Assembly (NCBI RefSeq): GCF_002197755.1 | Contig: NZ_NHOT01000009.1 | Location: 1 to 64,000 of the forward strand | Direction of reading: 5' to 3' | Length of the DNA stretch: 64,000 bases | DNA from: Pedobacter sp. AJM | GTDB lineage: Bacteria > Bacteroidota > Bacteroidia > Sphingobacteriales > Sphingobacteriaceae | In this document: one piece after another, positions 9,194 to 17,348 of the stretch | Layout: each line of letters begins with the position of its first letter | How positions within the stretch are numbered: the stretch's first letter is position 1 | Program-made: the position numbers and the translations under genes | The notes under the pieces: generated by a model | What the model was told of the DNA's origin: nothing | Databases searched by the model: none | The model's input: only the letters and a program-made list of their open reading frames with translations

Positions 9194-10855
9194 ATGAGAA
9201 AAGCATTCGTCGCGATTGCCGCATTTTTAGTTGCCCTCACCATCATGCTGGGCTTGTACCATCCGTTTTTGTGGTGGACATTCCTGTTTACAGGCCCTTT
9301 CGTTCTTTTAGGCGTTTACGATTTGTATCAGCCTAAGCACAGTATCGTCAGAAATTATCCGGTTTTCGGTCGCTTGCGGTATTTTATGGAAGAGTTAAGG
9401 CCAAAAGTTTACCAGTATTTTGTGGAAAGCGATACCAATGGAACGCCATATAACCGGCTGAACCGTTCGTTAATTTATCAAAGGGCCAAAACAGATAATG
9501 ATACCATTCCCTTTGGTACGCAGTTGAACGTGTATGAAAATGGTTATGAATGGTTAAGCCACAGCATCGCAGCCATTTCTCATCATGAATTAAATTTAGA
9601 TCCCAGGGTGCTTATCGGCGGACCGGATTGTAAAAAGCCATATTCTGCCAGTATATATAATATTTCAGCCATGAGTTTTGGCTCTTTAAGTCAGAATGCC
9701 ATTCTGGCCTTAAATGGAGGTGCCAAAATGGGAAACTTTGCCCATAATACCGGTGAGGGTGGCATCAGTGACTATCATCGTAAGCCGGGAGGCGATTTAA
9801 TCTGGCAGATCGGGACCGGTTATTTTGGTTGCCGGAATGCTGACGGCAGCTTTAATTATGATGCCTATGCAGAGCGTGCCCATGCAGACCAGGTAAAAAT
9901 GATTGAAATTAAACTTTCCCAGGGCGCCAAGCCAGGTCACGGCGGGATGTTGCCGGCGAAAAAGGTAACAGCTGAGGTAGCACGGATCCGTTTGGTGCCG
10001 GAGGGCAAGGATGTATTGTCGCCGCCAGCGCATTCGGCTTTTAATACACCAATAGGCCTGCTGGAGTTTGTACAGAAACTTCGGGATTTATCGGGCGGAA
10101 AGCCGGTCGGGTTTAAACTTTGCATCGGCCGTAAAAGCGAATTTTATGCGATTTGCAAAGCCATGATTGAAACCGGCATTTATCCTGATTTTATTACCGT
10201 AGATGGGGGCGAGGGCGGCACCGGTGCTGCGCCTCAGGAGTTTTCCAACTCTGTTGGGATGCCTTTGCGTGAAGGCGTTGCTTTTGTTTATGACGTACTG
10301 AACGGTTTTGATCTAAAAAAACACATTAAAATTATTGCTTCGGGTAAGGTGGCAACAGGATTTGATTTGGTTAAGAATATTGCTTTAGGTGCAGATTTAT
10401 GTAATGCAGCCCGGGGAATGATGTTCGCTTTAGGTTGTATACAGGCATTGGAGTGCAACAGTAATACCTGTCCAACAGGCGTAGCCACGCAGGATCAGAG
10501 CCTGATGAAAGGCTTGGTGGTAGAGGATAAAACAGTTCGGGTGAAAAATTTCCACAACCTTACTGTTGCCAGTGCGGTTGAATTATTGGGTGCTGCGGGT
10601 TTACGTGAGCCACATCAGTTAAGCCGTGCTTATATTAATCGCCGCGTAAGTTCCAGTGTGATGCAGAGTTACCTGGAGAGTTTTCCTTATATCCCGGCAG
10701 GAAGTTTATTGCAAACGCCTTATCCAACCCGTTTTGAGCTGGGGATGGCACTCAGTACCGCCCAGAGTTTTGCCCCCACAGATTATAAGGTTTCAGCAGT
10801 AGATTATGCGCATGCCAATCCTTACAGCGATACCATGCATGATGATGGAAGATAG
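9194..10855 (+). CDS. FMN-binding glutamate synthase family protein
   Basis: 553 residues. Two hydrophobic segments lie near the N-terminus (about 5-45), which suggests membrane association. The rest is the FMN-binding TIM-barrel of the glutamate synthase large subunit, with ISAMSFGSLS, GEGG, KPGHGG and TVDGGEGGTGAAP motifs. Cysteines 415, 421 and 426 (pattern C-x5-C-x4-C) match the 3Fe-4S ligands of glutamate synthase. The amidotransferase domain and the C-terminal glucan-like domain of full-length GltB are absent, and no gltD small subunit is next to it. This short stand-alone form is common in bacteria, but its reaction is not well established; it may not be a true glutamate synthase. Confidence 0.85.
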   Translation: MRKAFVAIAAFLVALTIMLGLYHPFLWWTFLFTGPFVLLGVYDLYQPKHSIVRNYPVFGRLRYFMEELRPKVYQYFVESDTNGTPYNRLNRSLIYQRAKTDNDTIPFGTQLNVYENGYEWLSHSIAAISHHELNLDPRVLIGGPDCKKPYSASIYNISAMSFGSLSQNAILALNGGAKMGNFAHNTGEGGISDYHRKPGGDLIWQIGTGYFGCRNADGSFNYDAYAERAHADQVKMIEIKLSQGAKPGHGGMLPAKKVTAEVARIRLVPEGKDVLSPPAHSAFNTPIGLLEFVQKLRDLSGGKPVGFKLCIGRKSEFYAICKAMIETGIYPDFITVDGGEGGTGAAPQEFSNSVGMPLREGVAFVYDVLNGFDLKKHIKIIASGKVATGFDLVKNIALGADLCNAARGMMFALGCIQALECNSNTCPTGVATQDQSLMKGLVVEDKTVRVKNFHNLTVASAVELLGAAGLREPHQLSRAYINRRVSSSVMQSYLESFPYIPAGSLLQTPYPTRFELGMALSTAQSFAPTDYKVSAVDYAHANPYSDTMHDDGR

Positions 10856-10856
10856 T

Positions 10857-11490
10857 TGTTTCGGTTGGTGAGACACCAACCGATAAAGTGTTAACGTCAT
10901 TTGCGAACTAAAAGGCAGGGTTCAGCTTTAGGATGAAGCAATCTCTCCTGGAACAGCTATAATTGTTTCGGTTGGTGTCTCACCAACCGATAAAGTGTTG
11001 ACGTCATTGCGAACTGAAGGGCGGGCTCAGTGTTAGAGTGAAGCAATCTCTCCCGGAACAGATATAGTTGTTTTGGTTGTTGAGACACCAACCGATAGGT
11101 AAAGTGTTGACGTCATTGCGAACTGAATGGAAGGGTTCAGCTTTAGGGTGAAGCAATCTCTCCTGGAACAGATATAATTGTTTCGGTTGGTGAGACACCA
11201 ACCGATAGGTAAAAGTGTTGACGTCATTGCGAACTGAAGGGCGGGCTCAGTGTTAGGGTGAAGCAATCTCTCCTGGAACAGCTATAATTGTTTCGGTTGG
11301 TGAGACACCAACCGATAGGTAAAGTGTTGATGTCATTGCGAACTGAAGGGCGGGTTCAGCGTTAGGGTGAAGCAATCTCTTCTGGAACAGCTATAATTGT
11401 TTCGGTTGATGAGACACCAACCGATAAAGTGTTAACGTCATTGCGAACTGAAGGGCGGGTTCAGCGTTAGGGTGAAGCAATCTAATTCGC
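10857..11490. repeat. Array of six ~109-bp hairpin repeats
   Basis: Six tandem units with hairpins starting near 10860, 10968, 11073, 11183, 11293 and 11402 (spacing 105-110). Each unit opens with an inverted repeat CGGTTGGTG-AGA-CACCAACCG (9-bp stem) and continues with a CGTCATTGCGAACTGAAG block and a GAAGCAATCT block. In unit 2 the three-base loop is TCT instead of AGA, so the hairpin top is inverted; units 3 and 6 carry stem mutations. The first hairpin begins about 4 bp after the stop of the glutamate synthase-like gene and could act as its transcript end. Short open frames within the array only reflect the repeat. Confidence 0.88.
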
Positions 11491-11575
11491 TAAATAGATG
11501 GCTTCGTCGGCTGAAATAGCCTTTTTTCTCTATGTTAATCCCTGGAATTACTCATCTTAGGCTACTCATCACAAA

Positions 11576-11608
11576 AAAAGTGTCAGTTTTTTAAAAACTG
11601 ACACTTTT
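11576..11608 (-). terminator. Intrinsic terminator after asnS (possibly bidirectional)
   Basis: Near-perfect inverted repeat AAAAGTGTCAGTTTTT / AAAAACTGACACTTTT, T-rich on both sides. It lies 34 bp beyond the asnS stop on the minus strand and separates asnS from the repeat array. Confidence 0.8.
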
Positions 11609-11641
11609 AATTTAACAATTTTTTTTCCTAAACCCTAAACC

Positions 11642-13090
11642 CTAAAACTCTGCGTTTTTCGGGAACCTAGGGAAGGCAATGACATCACGGATATTGGTCA
11701 TGCCGGTAACGAACAAAACTAAACGTTCGAAACCCAGTCCAAAACCCGAGTGTGGTGCGGTGCCGAAACGGCGGGTATCCAGATACCACCATAGCTCGTC
11801 CTGAGGGATATTCAGATCTTCCATCCTTTTGGTTAAACGATCCAGGCGTTCTTCACGTTGCGAACCACCAATCATTTCGCCAATTCCAGGGAACAGGATG
11901 TCCATTGCGGCTACGGTTTGTCTGCCTTCGGCATCCGGTTCATTCTGGCGCATATAGAATGATTTAATATCAGCTGGGTAATCTGTTAATATTACTGGTT
12001 TTTTAAAGTGCTTTTCAACCAGGAAACGCTCATGCTCGCTCTGTAAATCTGCCCCCCATTCGTCAATCAGGTATTTGAATTGTTTTTTCTGATTTGGTTT
12101 GGATGATTTTAAAATCTTGATCGCTTCGGTATAGGTTAAACGCTCAAAATCATTTGCCAGACAGAAATCTAATTTCTCTAATAAAGTAAACTCGCTGCGC
12201 TCGTTTTGCGGTTTCTGTTTATCTTCCTCTGCCAGGCGGGTATTTAAAAATTCCAGTTCTTCCTTGCAGTGATCTAAAGCATATTTAATCACATACTTCA
12301 TCATGTCTTCTGCCAGCTGCATGTTGTCTTCCAGGTCGGCAAAAGCAAATTCCGGTTCAACCATCCAGAATTCCGCTAAGTGACGGGTGGTATTGGAGTT
12401 TTCTGCCCGGAATGTGGGTCCGAAAGTATAAATCTTTCCAAAAGCCATGGCCGCCAGTTCACCTTCCAGTTGTCCGGAGACGGTCAGGTTGGTTGCCCGG
12501 GCGAAAAAATCCTGCGAGAAATCTACTTTGCCATCTTCCGTACGTGGCGTATTGTCGAAATCTAAAGTGGTCACTTTAAACATTTCACCAGCGCCTTCCG
12601 CATCACTGGCCGTAATTACAGGTGTATGCATGTATACAAAACCCCGCTCATTATAAAACTGGTGAATGGCAAAAGCCAGCGCATGACGAACCTTGAAAAC
12701 CGCGTTGAAGGTATTGGTACGGAAACGCAGGTGGGCTATTTCACGTAAAAACTCTAAACTGTGCTTTTTAGGTTGTAGAGGAAATTTTTCAGGATCACTG
12801 TCGCCTAAAATCGATACGGTAGTGGCTTTAATTTCTACTGACTGACCTTTACCCAGTGATTCTACTAAATTTCCGGTAGCGGAAATGGCCGCACCGGTGG
12901 TGATTCTTTTCAACAGCTCATCAGGTAAATTATTAAAATCAATCACGACCTGGATATTGCCCATGCAACTTCCGTCATTTAAAGCGATAAACTGATTATT
13001 GCGGAAAGTTCTTACCCATCCCATAACCGTTACTTCAGTGCCAAATGCAGTTGATTTTAATAAATCTTTAATTTGCTGTCTCTTAATCAT
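11642..13090 (-). CDS. asnS: Asparagine--tRNA ligase
   Basis: 482 residues, the usual bacterial AsnRS length. An N-terminal OB-fold anticodon-binding domain (about 10-110, VMGWVRTFRNNQFIALNDGS) is followed by the class II catalytic core. Motif 2 is seen at FRAENSNTTRHLAEFWMVEPEF-like residues near 230 (FRAE, then EFWMVEPE), and motif 3 as GFGLGFERLV near the C-terminus. It charges tRNA-Asn with asparagine in the cytoplasm. A TAAATTTG element (13110-13117, minus strand) about 20 bp upstream fits the Bacteroidota -7 box. Single-gene transcript with its own terminator. Confidence 0.96.
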   Translation of the reverse strand: MIKRQQIKDLLKSTAFGTEVTVMGWVRTFRNNQFIALNDGSCMGNIQVVIDFNNLPDELLKRITTGAAISATGNLVESLGKGQSVEIKATTVSILGDSDPEKFPLQPKKHSLEFLREIAHLRFRTNTFNAVFKVRHALAFAIHQFYNERGFVYMHTPVITASDAEGAGEMFKVTTLDFDNTPRTEDGKVDFSQDFFARATNLTVSGQLEGELAAMAFGKIYTFGPTFRAENSNTTRHLAEFWMVEPEFAFADLEDNMQLAEDMMKYVIKYALDHCKEELEFLNTRLAEEDKQKPQNERSEFTLLEKLDFCLANDFERLTYTEAIKILKSSKPNQKKQFKYLIDEWGADLQSEHERFLVEKHFKKPVILTDYPADIKSFYMRQNEPDAEGRQTVAAMDILFPGIGEMIGGSQREERLDRLTKRMEDLNIPQDELWWYLDTRRFGTAPHSGFGLGFERLVLFVTGMTNIRDVIAFPRFPKNAEF

Positions 13091-13581
13091 CTTGTTATTT
13101 CTAAAGGCGCAAATTTAGAAAAAAAAGTATATCTATTGCCTGTTGGCGGTTTCCAATTTTCAGTTTCTTTTAAAAGCAGTAGCTAAATCATTCATTAAAA
13201 AATAAATCGCTTAATGATTTATTTCCCCTTGCCTCTGGATGCCGGATCTTTATTTAAGAAAATAGGTGTAGTTTCCTGTTTAACATTGGCAGTATATTTA
13301 TTTTTTTATTGTGAATGAAATTTAAGATATCCCTTTAATATTGTACTTATGTCTTGAATTTTTTAAATGGTTGTGTTGAAAAAGAGGTTAGGAGGAGGTA
13401 TTTGAGTCTTATTTTTGGTGTTTTTAATCAAAAATTTAATTTTTAAGTAGTTTTTAAGTGTTGTTTTAAATTTATTTTATGATTAAAATCATTTTTTATT
13501 GAATTAATTGATTTTGTTTTCTTTTAATGTATTGTTTTTATGATTTTTATATAGATTTTATATTTTTTTAATTGAAAATTA

Positions 13582-13611
13582 TTGTTTTTTTTAAGAAAAT
13601 TGCTACTTTTG
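13582..13611 (+). promoter_or_regulatory. Consensus Bacteroidota promoter without a following gene
   Basis: TTG (13582-13584), 19 bp, then TACTTTTG (13604-13611), an exact match to the TTG-N19-TAnnTTTG promoter of Bacteroidota. No open frame of notable length follows; two intrinsic terminators lie 35 and 120 bp downstream. Confidence 0.65.
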
Positions 13612-13617
13612 TAATGC

Positions 13618-13770
13618 TCGTTAATTATTATTATATATTTGGTTTAAAAAAAGCGCTGGCAACGGCGCTTTTTTTACAGATTTCAATAGACTTATTCATA
13701 ATCAACATAAACTAAACAACCTAAACCAAGAGAAGCTTTCAGGATAACCGCTGAAAGCTTTCTTTTTTTT
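13618..13770 (+). ncRNA. Candidate small RNA (about 60 or 150 nt)
   Basis: Starting about 6 bp after the TACTTTTG box, a transcript would end at hairpin 13646-13675 (AAAAAAAGCGC / GCGCTTTTTTT, 8-nt loop) or, with readthrough, at hairpin 13733-13760 (AAGCTTTCAG / CTGAAAGCTT, 8-nt loop) followed by a run of Ts to 13770. The span has no convincing coding frame. I do not recognise a known RNA family. Confidence 0.4.
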
Positions 13771-13900
13771 AAGCTTTTCTTCAATTATAAATCCTTAGAT
13801 AAGAATAGGAAAGAACAGCATTTGAAACTGTTATATATAAAAAAAAGCCATCTCAATTTTAATTAAGATGGCTTCGGCTATATGTTTTGTTAGTCGTGAA

Positions 13901-14428
13901 TTAATCTTCCGAGTAGGTGATGTCATTAACATGTTTGTCAATTTCCCATCTTCCTGTTCCTTCTTCGCCAATAACTTCAAATAATTCGAGTGCACGGCGT
14001 GCTTTATATTCTTCTTCACGTTGCTCTTTCAGGAACCAGTTTAAAAATTCCATGGTTACAAAATCCTGTTCCTTCAAACATCTTGAAGCTAGGTTTTTGA
14101 AACTCTGGGTAATGGCAATTTCAGCTTCCAGGGCATCTTCAAAAACTTCTCTGAATCCAGCAAAGTCAGTTTTAATTCCGGTAACTTCCGGAGAGATCGC
14201 ATTTCCGCCCATATCTAAAACATACTTGAATAATTTCAATTGGTGCATTCTTTCTTCTTCAGATTGTTTAGTGAAATAATCTGAAGAGAAGTCGTAGCCA
14301 TTTTGGTTACACCATGATGCCATTGATAAATATAGTGATGAAGAGTGTGCCTCTTTTTTAATCTGCTGATTTAAAAGTGTTTCAATATCCTCAGATATTA
14401 AACATTTAATACGCATTAAATCTTTCAT
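13901..14428 (-). CDS. Ferritin
   Basis: 175 residues, the size of bacterial non-heme ferritin (FtnA type). The four-helix pattern is clear: LNQQIKKEAHSSSLYLSMASW with the first metal-binding glutamate, then SEEERMHQLKLF with the E-E-x-x-H ferroxidase signature, and EFLNWFLKEQREEE in the last long helix. It oxidises and stores iron in a 24-subunit cytoplasmic cage. The start could also be 12 bp downstream (Met5). A TACATTTG -7 box (14453-14460, minus strand) gives a leader of about 20 nt. Its position next to the heme region fits an iron-handling neighbourhood. Confidence 0.93.
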   Translation of the reverse strand: MKDLMRIKCLISEDIETLLNQQIKKEAHSSSLYLSMASWCNQNGYDFSSDYFTKQSEEERMHQLKLFKYVLDMGGNAISPEVTGIKTDFAGFREVFEDALEAEIAITQSFKNLASRCLKEQDFVTMEFLNWFLKEQREEEYKARRALELFEVIGEEGTGRWEIDKHVNDITYSED

Positions 14429-14452
14429 AATTTCTGTGCTTTAATAACAATA

Positions 14453-14481
14453 CAAATGTAACACAGAATTGTTCACAATTG
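14453..14481 (-). promoter_or_regulatory. Ferritin promoter with overlapping inverted repeat
   Basis: Minus-strand TACATTTG (14453-14460) matches TAnnTTTG. Directly upstream, AATTGT-TC-ACAATT (14468-14481) is a short perfect inverted repeat placed where the -33 region would be, a plausible operator. No consensus TTG at the expected spacing. Confidence 0.45.
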
Positions 14482-14706
14482 TAAATTATTTACTATATGA
14501 AATTAGTCTAAATTGCTGATAAGTAAGTATTTATAATGAGTTTAAATAGTGATAGCGAGATATAAAATAAATTGAAGACAGAAGACGATAACGCCAAACG
14601 GATACTAATTGGAAGACAGGGGGATAGCCAGCCTTATCAAGCTGCAGTTTTTATTGAACAGTATCTTTCAAATGAAAACTCAATCTTTTACCGATGAAAT
14701 AATGGG

Positions 14707-15066
14707 TTAATAAACCAACCTGTAAAGGCAGTCGTTTACCATATGATTTAAGTTAAACATGGTAAAAGTACCGTGTAATAAATCTTTTAAGGCAATAATT
14801 TCCAGTGCATTTAATAGGTAGATATGCTCACATCCATTAAAGGTAACCAATTCGAAATCAGCTTTATGAGTATTCAGTAGGAGTGCCTCAATATCGATTT
14901 CTTCTACAACTTTCTTTAATTTTTGAAGTGACAGGCAATTGTAACGGGCAAATTTACCACCAAAATCTACGTAAAAGCAGTTTAACTTATCAGATTGATA
15001 AACAGCTCCTTCGTAGTTTGAGAATACGTTAATTAGTTGATTAATATCGATACACGCTTTTTCCAT
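14707..15066 (-). CDS. Hypothetical protein, 119 aa
   Basis: Not recognised. 119 residues, soluble, no signal peptide or membrane segment. It has four cysteines spread along the chain (near 5, 30, 44 and 75), not in a metal-binding pattern, and a mixed helix/strand composition (KLKKVVEEIDIEALLL in the middle). Base composition and codon use look like the neighbours, and a clean ATG start and long open frame support a real gene. It lies between ferritin and the AraC regulator on the ferritin strand, but the 278-bp gap makes a shared transcript uncertain. Confidence 0.6.
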   Translation of the reverse strand: MEKACIDINQLINVFSNYEGAVYQSDKLNCFYVDFGGKFARYNCLSLQKLKKVVEEIDIEALLLNTHKADFELVTFNGCEHIYLLNALEIIALKDLLHGTFTMFNLNHMVNDCLYRLVY

Positions 15067-15132
15067 CTATTGCAAAACTGCCTATTATTTAGATTAAATA
15101 CAAATAAAATATAAAAAAAATCAAATTTGAGA

Positions 15133-15149
15133 TTGATCATGATGATCAA
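15133..15149. promoter_or_regulatory. 17-bp perfect palindrome (candidate operator)
   Basis: TTGATCAT-G-ATGATCAA is an exact 8-1-8 inverted repeat in the divergent region between the 119-aa gene (minus) and the AraC regulator (plus). It does not match the Fur-like boxes nearby, so it would be read by a different regulator. Confidence 0.45.
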
Positions 15150-15228
15150 AAAACTCAGGTAGGTTTTTATATATCAGTTTATAAAAGCTGACAAGCATTT
15201 ATTTATGATATCCATACTACTATGAGTA

Positions 15229-15251
15229 TTATTTAGAATGATTATAAATTA
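15229..15251 (+). promoter_or_regulatory. Fur-box-like inverted repeat upstream of the AraC regulator
   Basis: Left arm TTATTTAGAAT (15229-15239), centre G (15240), right arm ATTATAAATTA (15241-15251). The arms are complementary at 9 of 11 positions. It ends 5 bp before a TATATTTG -7 box (15256-15263), so a bound repressor would block the promoter. The left arm plus centre is identical to the copy at 19526 in the heme operon promoter. Confidence 0.65.
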
Positions 15252-15255
15252 TGCC

Positions 15256-15263
15256 TATATTTG
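15256..15263 (+). promoter_or_regulatory. -7 box of the AraC regulator gene
   Basis: TATATTTG, an exact match to TAnnTTTG, 33 bp upstream of the ATG at 15296. The Fur-like box occupies the region where the -33 element would sit. Confidence 0.55.
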
Positions 15264-15295
15264 ATGATTAAATTAATCAGCTAATCCAAATCATC

Positions 15296-16273
15296 ATGAT
15301 TGTTAGTGCCAGAATAGAACACCATCAAGATTATCTTTTTAAAGAGGAAATACCCGATAAGTATATACCGGATCACCGATTATCAGAAAAAGTTTTATCA
15401 ATTAAGGAAACTCCGGCAGACATTCAAAATTACCAGCTATCTACCAATGGCCTTTTTCTTATTTATTCTGAAATGCGATTTGAAAAACCCACCAGGATAT
15501 TAACCGAGATTAATGGAGAAGCGGTTACCAGTCAGTTTATATTAAGTAAGGAAACAAATGGCTTAAATAGGAAACAAGCAAGCAGATACGGACATAGCAG
15601 GCACAACATTAGATATATACCTTCATCAAAACAGGCATATGAAATAAAAAAGGATATCGATTTTATTTATTTTATGATTGTACTCTCTAAAGATTATTAC
15701 TTAAACCTGGTTGATCTGTATTCTCCTCTTCATGAGCATTTTGTTCAGGAGATGCAGAAGGGAAAAACCACATCTTTTGGTAAGCAAGATTTATATGCCA
15801 CGCCTGAAATGCGCCATACCATTGAAGCCATCCGATCATCAAAGCAGGAAGGAGAGCTGAAAAGGCTTTTTACTGATGCGAGGATAACAGAATTGATTTT
15901 GTACCAGCTTGAGCAGTTTAGTCTGTTCATGGAAACAGGCAAGGATGACTTGATTGAACGTGATATTCCGAGATTAGAAGAGGCCAGGGAAATTTTAGAG
16001 CAACAATATATGGCCCCTCCAACTCATAAGCAGCTTTCTAAAATGGTATTATTGAATGAGTTTAAACTTCGAAATGGCTTTAAAAAGTATTTTGGCAGCA
16101 CTATATATGATTACATTACCCGGCTAAGAATGGAAAATGCAAAACGAATGATCATAGAAGAAAGGAAAAATATGTATGAGGTTGGTATACATGTTGGATT
16201 TAAACATCAGGCTAGCTTTACCAATGCTTTTAAAAAATACTATGGCATACTTCCCAGCGATATCAGGTTTTGA
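15296..16273 (+). CDS. AraC family transcriptional regulator (PchR-like)
   Basis: 325 residues. The C-terminal 100 residues (about 226-325) form the double helix-turn-helix of AraC proteins: HKQLSKMVLLNEFKLRNGFK, then a LRMENAKRMI linker helix and EVGIHVGFKHQASFTNAFKK. The KLRNGFKKYFGSTIYDYI segment is typical of the PchR/YbtA/AlcR group, which activate iron-siderophore or heme uptake genes when the ligand is bound. The N-terminal 220 residues are a sensor domain that I cannot place further. The gene has its own Fur-box-like operator and lies convergent to the heme ABC importer; its likely targets are the 21-bp repeats at 19430-19491. Target assignment is inference. Confidence 0.85.
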   Translation: MIVSARIEHHQDYLFKEEIPDKYIPDHRLSEKVLSIKETPADIQNYQLSTNGLFLIYSEMRFEKPTRILTEINGEAVTSQFILSKETNGLNRKQASRYGHSRHNIRYIPSSKQAYEIKKDIDFIYFMIVLSKDYYLNLVDLYSPLHEHFVQEMQKGKTTSFGKQDLYATPEMRHTIEAIRSSKQEGELKRLFTDARITELILYQLEQFSLFMETGKDDLIERDIPRLEEAREILEQQYMAPPTHKQLSKMVLLNEFKLRNGFKKYFGSTIYDYITRLRMENAKRMIIEERKNMYEVGIHVGFKHQASFTNAFKKYYGILPSDIRF

Positions 16274-16426
16274 TGTCGGCCAATTTAACATTGACCTGCG
16301 CAGTTTAGCAGGATAGTGTAATGAGGAAACTTCGCCGGTCTCGTTGGTTTGCTTATTAAACTGACGAATTCTGCTGCGCTCAGTCCTTTGGAATTTCGCA
16401 AGTTGAAGATTTGACTTATCAGCCTT

Positions 16427-17344
16427 TTAAGATTTGTAAGTTAATTTCTTGAGTTGCTCATTAAAGAGGAGGTTTTTATTTACATGCATCTCTATTAGTT
16501 TTTCTGAACCTGATTCCCTTTCTCCTGTTTTTAGAAAGTTCGAATTAAAGGTACTGGCCTCCAAAATAATTTCTTTGGGAACTACAATGGTCTTTAAGCT
16601 GCTCAAATCAGTATGCGTTAAGGCATGAACCGAAAAAGCAGTGAACATATGTTGTGGTGTAAGTACTTCTGCTGGCGATCCATCCCACCATTTACGCCCA
16701 TCTTTCATCATGATAATTCGATTGGAGTATTGAGCGGCTAAATTAACATCATGCAGCACCATGATGACGATAAATCCTTTTTTTGCGAATGCTTTTGCAA
16801 TCGCCATGGTTTGATGCTGGTATTGCATATCCATGTTATTAATAGGCTCATCAAGTAATAATAATGAATCATCACAGTCCCATATTTGTGCTAATGTTCT
16901 GGCCAGATGTACCCGCTGTTGTTCGCCACCAGATAAAGTTAACATCGATCGATCAGCAAAATCATCAATTCCGCAAATGGCAATACTTTCTTCAACTGCT
17001 ATTCTGTCTACCTTACCAGGTTGATTGCGAAATCTTCCATATCTGCCCATCATTACCACTTCCCAGGCAGAAAAGCCAATGCTTATAGGGTTATGCTGTT
17101 GGAGCACCGCTCTTTTAACAGCAAGTTCCTTTCGGCTAAAGCTAGAAATCTCTTTTCCATCAATCATTATTCTGCCTGAAGATGGTTTTCTTTCTCCTGA
17201 AATCATGCTTAATAAAGTAGATTTACCAGCACCATTTGCGCCCAGAATGGTAATGACTTCGCCAGATTTGGCACTTAAGGAAACGTCTTTGATCAGATCA
17301 CGCTGATTTAACTTATAGCCAATGGATTCAATTCTTAACATCAT
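16427..17344 (-). CDS. hmuV: Heme/iron-chelate ABC transporter ATP-binding protein (HmuV-like)
   Basis: 305 residues. Walker A GANGAGKST at 35-43, signature LSGGEQQR near 140, Walker B LLLLDEP followed by the H-loop VLHDVNLAAQYSNRI. It belongs to the FecE/BtuD/HmuV group, which drives import of heme, siderophores or cobalamin across the inner membrane. About 40 extra residues at the C-terminus exceed the usual 255-265. It starts 4 bp after the permease stop, in an operon of binding protein, permease and ATPase. Heme as substrate is inferred from HmuY-like proteins and heme oxygenase on the other side of the divergent promoter. Confidence 0.88.
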   Translation of the reverse strand: MMLRIESIGYKLNQRDLIKDVSLSAKSGEVITILGANGAGKSTLLSMISGERKPSSGRIMIDGKEISSFSRKELAVKRAVLQQHNPISIGFSAWEVVMMGRYGRFRNQPGKVDRIAVEESIAICGIDDFADRSMLTLSGGEQQRVHLARTLAQIWDCDDSLLLLDEPINNMDMQYQHQTMAIAKAFAKKGFIVIMVLHDVNLAAQYSNRIIMMKDGRKWWDGSPAEVLTPQHMFTAFSVHALTHTDLSSLKTIVVPKEIILEASTFNSNFLKTGERESGSEKLIEMHVNKNLLFNEQLKKLTYKS

Positions 17345-17348
17345 GATT

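Larger units (their letters stand above)
13091..13900. other. AT-rich intergenic stretch of ~810 bp
   Basis: Long, very AT-rich region (T-rich on the plus strand at 13320-13600) between asnS and ferritin. I see no protein-coding frame. It contains a strong promoter-like element and two terminator hairpins, listed separately, that together could delimit a small RNA. Confidence 0.7.

Noticed and set aside
9194..10855. Call as the full glutamate synthase large subunit (gltB)
   Set aside because: The amidotransferase and C-terminal domains are missing, so only the FMN/3Fe-4S core is supported.
11004..11266. Minus-strand frames of 65 and 77 codons in the hairpin array
   Set aside because: The predicted peptides repeat with the 109-bp unit; chance open frames.
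14510..14535. Third Fur-like box upstream of ferritin
   Set aside because: Only a loose match to the TTTAGAAT arm with poor symmetry; not comparable to the two boxes in the heme locus.
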